The position numbers and the translations under genes are program-made. From positions 372,001 through 436,000 of the forward strand of contig NZ_JAERQN010000001.1 of the NCBI RefSeq assembly GCF_016805305.1: a stretch of DNA of 64,000 nt, in the 5' to 3' direction. Positions 63,587-64,000 of this stretch are shown piece by piece. Below the pieces are notes generated by a model. The model was not told the origin of the DNA, searched no databases, and saw only the letters and a list, made by a program, of their open reading frames with translations. The stretch's first letter is position 1. Each line of letters opens with the position of its first letter. Source of the DNA: Falsiroseomonas ponticola (GTDB taxonomy: Bacteria > Pseudomonadota > Alphaproteobacteria > Acetobacterales > Acetobacteraceae).

Positions 63587-64000
63587 CACGCCGCGGCACC
63601 CGGCCGGAACCGGCGCCCCGGCGATGCTGGCCGAGGACCAGGCCGCCTTCCCGGCGGCCGGGCCCGGCGATCCGGGCGATGACATGGAGGAGCCCGAGAA
63701 GGGCCCTCTGCGCCGTTGCCTGGTGACGCGGGAGCGTCTGGCGAAGGAGGCGATGCTGCGCTTCGTGCTCTCGCCCGACCGCCTGGTGGTCTGCGACCTG
63801 GCCGGGCGCCTGCCGGGCCGGGGAATGTGGTTGAGCGCGAAGGCCGATGTGATAGAACGTGCCGCGACCCGTGGGGCCTTTGCCAAGGCATCGCGCGGTT
63901 CGGTGCACGTGCCCCCTGACCTTCGCGCGCGGATCGAGGACGGCCTACGGGGGCGCGTCCGCGACCTCATCGGCTTCGCCCGTCGCGCCGGGCAGGCTGT

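Overview
The window is dense, very G+C-rich chromosomal DNA from an alphaproteobacterium, most likely an Acetobacteraceae member of the Roseomonas type. Supporting this inference are the TIGR02300/FYDLN protein beside aroA-cmk-rpsA-ihfB, the tsaE-amgK-murU-addB-addA-trxA operon, the trpF/trpB/trpA and accD-folC blocks, the DsrE/ThiF/dapB group, rimP-nusA-ylxR, an OxyR/katG pair and an Irr-like Fur protein. Most of the window is core genome. The first ~450 bases are not: their G+C is about half (60 of the first 120 bases), and they carry the start of a P-loop NTPase gene that runs off the left edge, so an accessory segment probably lies to the left.

Layout. 1-1151: truncated P-loop gene (-) and a stand-alone DUF4096 helix-turn-helix gene. 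1233-7655: FYDLN protein (-), then aroA, cmk, rpsA, a DUF218 protein, sppA and ihfB (+). 7848-11159: an unrecognised three-gene envelope module (membrane/coiled-coil protein, lipoprotein, peptidoglycan-binding lytic transglycosylase). 11160-14961: oxyR (-) divergent from katG (+) with a clear OxyR operator between them, then an Irr-like Fur protein. 15127-17357: accD-folC. 17363-27736 (-): PQQ-type sugar dehydrogenase, trxA, addA, addB, murU, amgK, tsaE. 27867-28886: thioredoxin-reductase-like ferredoxin reductase (+), convergent across a compound palindrome with the trpA-trpB-GNAT-trpF-pyrF-lapA run (-). 33514-35035: small hypothetical and gentisate dioxygenase (-). 35159-35235: tRNA-Arg(CCG).

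35355-51241 looks like one catabolic region: an acetylpolyamine-deacetylase-like enzyme, a RidA protein with a DegT-type aminotransferase, a polar amino-acid ABC transporter with an SDR dehydrogenase, a LamB/YcsF-KipI-KipA (pxpA/B/C) cluster fused operonically to a biotin carboxylase and two biotin-carrier-like proteins, a LysR regulator, a class I aminotransferase, a zinc dehydrogenase and a Bug-type binding protein. Four promoters in this region share the same geometry: a T-N11-A palindrome (ATAAG-N5-CTTAT or close variant), exactly 18 bases, then a C/TTTGG -35 element. This is the classic layout of a LysR-activated promoter and predicts one regulon. The accC/BCCP/KipI/KipA set corresponds subunit by subunit to a urea-carboxylase-like enzyme, which makes a split biotin-dependent lactam or amide carboxylase the most interesting functional hypothesis here.

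51539-64000: a large acidic unknown (-), an SGNH hydrolase (-), moeB-like gene, DsrE-like protein, dapB, a DUF7002-like gene, metK with a strong terminator, trmB, three accessory-type small genes (cysteine-peptidase-like, DUF4261, exported unknown), then rimP with a leader terminator, nusA and a truncated YlxR/L7Ae-type gene at the right edge. No CRISPR array, rRNA, integrase or intact insertion sequence was seen.
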